Assembly: GCA_018401995.1 (NCBI GenBank)
Contig: JAGYJR010000002.1
Span: 140,248-204,247, forward strand
Source of the DNA: Flavobacterium sp.
GTDB taxonomy: Bacteria > Bacteroidota > Bacteroidia > Flavobacteriales > Flavobacteriaceae
Direction of reading: 5' to 3'
Length of the DNA: 64,000 nt
The position numbers and the translations under genes are program-made. The notes beneath the pieces were generated by a model. The model searched no databases. It was not told where the DNA came from and saw only the letters and a list, made by a program, of their open reading frames with translations. Positions 63,628-64,000 of this stretch are shown here, one piece after another (position 1 is the stretch's first letter; every line of letters starts with the position of its first letter).

Positions 63628-64000
63628 CTATTTCATTTTCTGAAACAAATCCCAAATCACAATCCCAGCACTAACAGAAATATTCAACGAATGTTTGCTG
63701 CCCAATTGCGGAATTTCAATCACGCCATCACTCAAATTAATGGCTTCTTGTGAAACACCTTTTACTTCGTTTCCAAAAATTAAAGCGTATTTTGTATTGA
63801 TTTCGGGTTGAAAATCATCTAACATAATCGCATTTTCTGTTTGTTCCACGGAATACACTTTTACATTTTCTACTTTCAATTGGTTCACTACTTCTAAAAC
63901 ATCTTTGGCATATTCCCAAGTTACGGTTTCTGTTGCGCCAAGTGCTGTTTTATGAATTTCTTTATTTGGAGGAACAGCCGTAATGCCACACAAATAGATC
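63628..64000 (-). CDS. TrmH/SpoU family RNA methyltransferase, N-terminus beyond the window
   Basis: The frame runs off the right edge, so this is the C-terminal ~124 residues of a larger protein. It carries the SpoU/TrmH knot: YLCGITAVPPNKEIHKTALGAT, then IFGNEVKGVSQE (motif 2) and IEIPQLGSKHSLNISVSAGIVIWDLF (motif 3), including the NxSxSxGI cofactor-binding end. It methylates the 2'-O of a ribose in rRNA or tRNA; which one cannot be told from this part. The length visible is about half to two thirds of a TrmH-family protein. Confidence 0.9.
   Translation of the reverse strand, partial: IYLCGITAVPPNKEIHKTALGATETVTWEYAKDVLEVVNQLKVENVKVYSVEQTENAIMLDDFQPEINTKYALIFGNEVKGVSQEAINLSDGVIEIPQLGSKHSLNISVSAGIVIWDLFQKMK

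Noticed and set aside
63461..63655. Minus-strand 64-aa frame in the spacer after folK
   Set aside because: It lies in simple repeats and overlaps the end of the methyltransferase gene; no family features.

Overview
This is a stretch of an AT-rich Bacteroidota chromosome, most likely a member of the Flavobacteriaceae close to Flavobacterium. The reasons are the gliding and type IX secretion (T9SS) genes (SprA, a RemB-like protein, a type B sorting-domain protein with a PorP/SprF partner), repeated matches to the Bacteroidota promoter (TTG about 19-23 nt upstream of TAnnTTTG), and gene neighbourhoods such as sprA-gcvH-vanZ and nadK-uppS-bamA-ompH-ompH. I see no insertion sequence, prophage, CRISPR array, rRNA or tRNA gene. 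Coding density is high and no gene-free gap exceeds about 240 bp.

Layout. (1) 1-12.9 kb, motility and envelope: 5'-truncated sprA, gcvH, a VanZ-like protein, two TonB-family proteins, deoC, a RemB-like barrel protein that itself starts with a TonB-like domain, then a roughly 495-bp tandem duplication carrying two paralogous small membrane proteins. (2) 13.0-18.1 kb, respiratory assembly: heme O synthase, two subunit III proteins, subunit IV, a Cys-less thioredoxin-like protein, SCO, DUF420 and a small CxxC protein whose signal peptide is encoded by heptanucleotide repeats. (3) 18.1-26.8 kb: DUF4403 lipoprotein, TolC plus efflux adaptor, tsaB, dodecin, PiT phosphate transporter, NifU-type Fe-S protein. 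(4) 26.9-33.4 kb: a 1821-aa secreted repeat protein and its PorP/SprF partner. (5) 33.4-42.2 kb: gamma carbonic anhydrase, then a long minus-strand set (CBS protein, nadK, DUF6089, uppS, bamA, ompH, ompH, murI) linking NADP, cell-wall carrier lipid and outer-membrane assembly. (6) 42.2-50.8 kb: pdxJ, alpha/beta hydrolase, FadL-type porin with an SGNH lipoprotein, holin-like protein, and the proteostasis set tig-clpP-clpX. (7) 51-64 kb: fasciclin lipoprotein, SOUL protein, a frameshifted PD40/OmpA gene, GH3 protein, two very small lipoproteins, DUF2797, AsmA, queuosine-precursor transporter, SppA, a FolK-deoxynucleoside kinase fusion and a 3'-terminal fragment of a TrmH-family methyltransferase.

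Most of the window is ordinary core genome. The parts most worth a second look are the remB-tail tandem duplication, the two 4x heptamer arrays at the start of the small CxxC gene, near-identical 474-bp repeats in the T9SS substrate, a pair of compensating frameshifts in the OmpA gene, a murI promoter nested inside the preceding terminator, and two unlisted tiny lipoproteins. I did not find convincing evidence of a wholly new multi-gene system.
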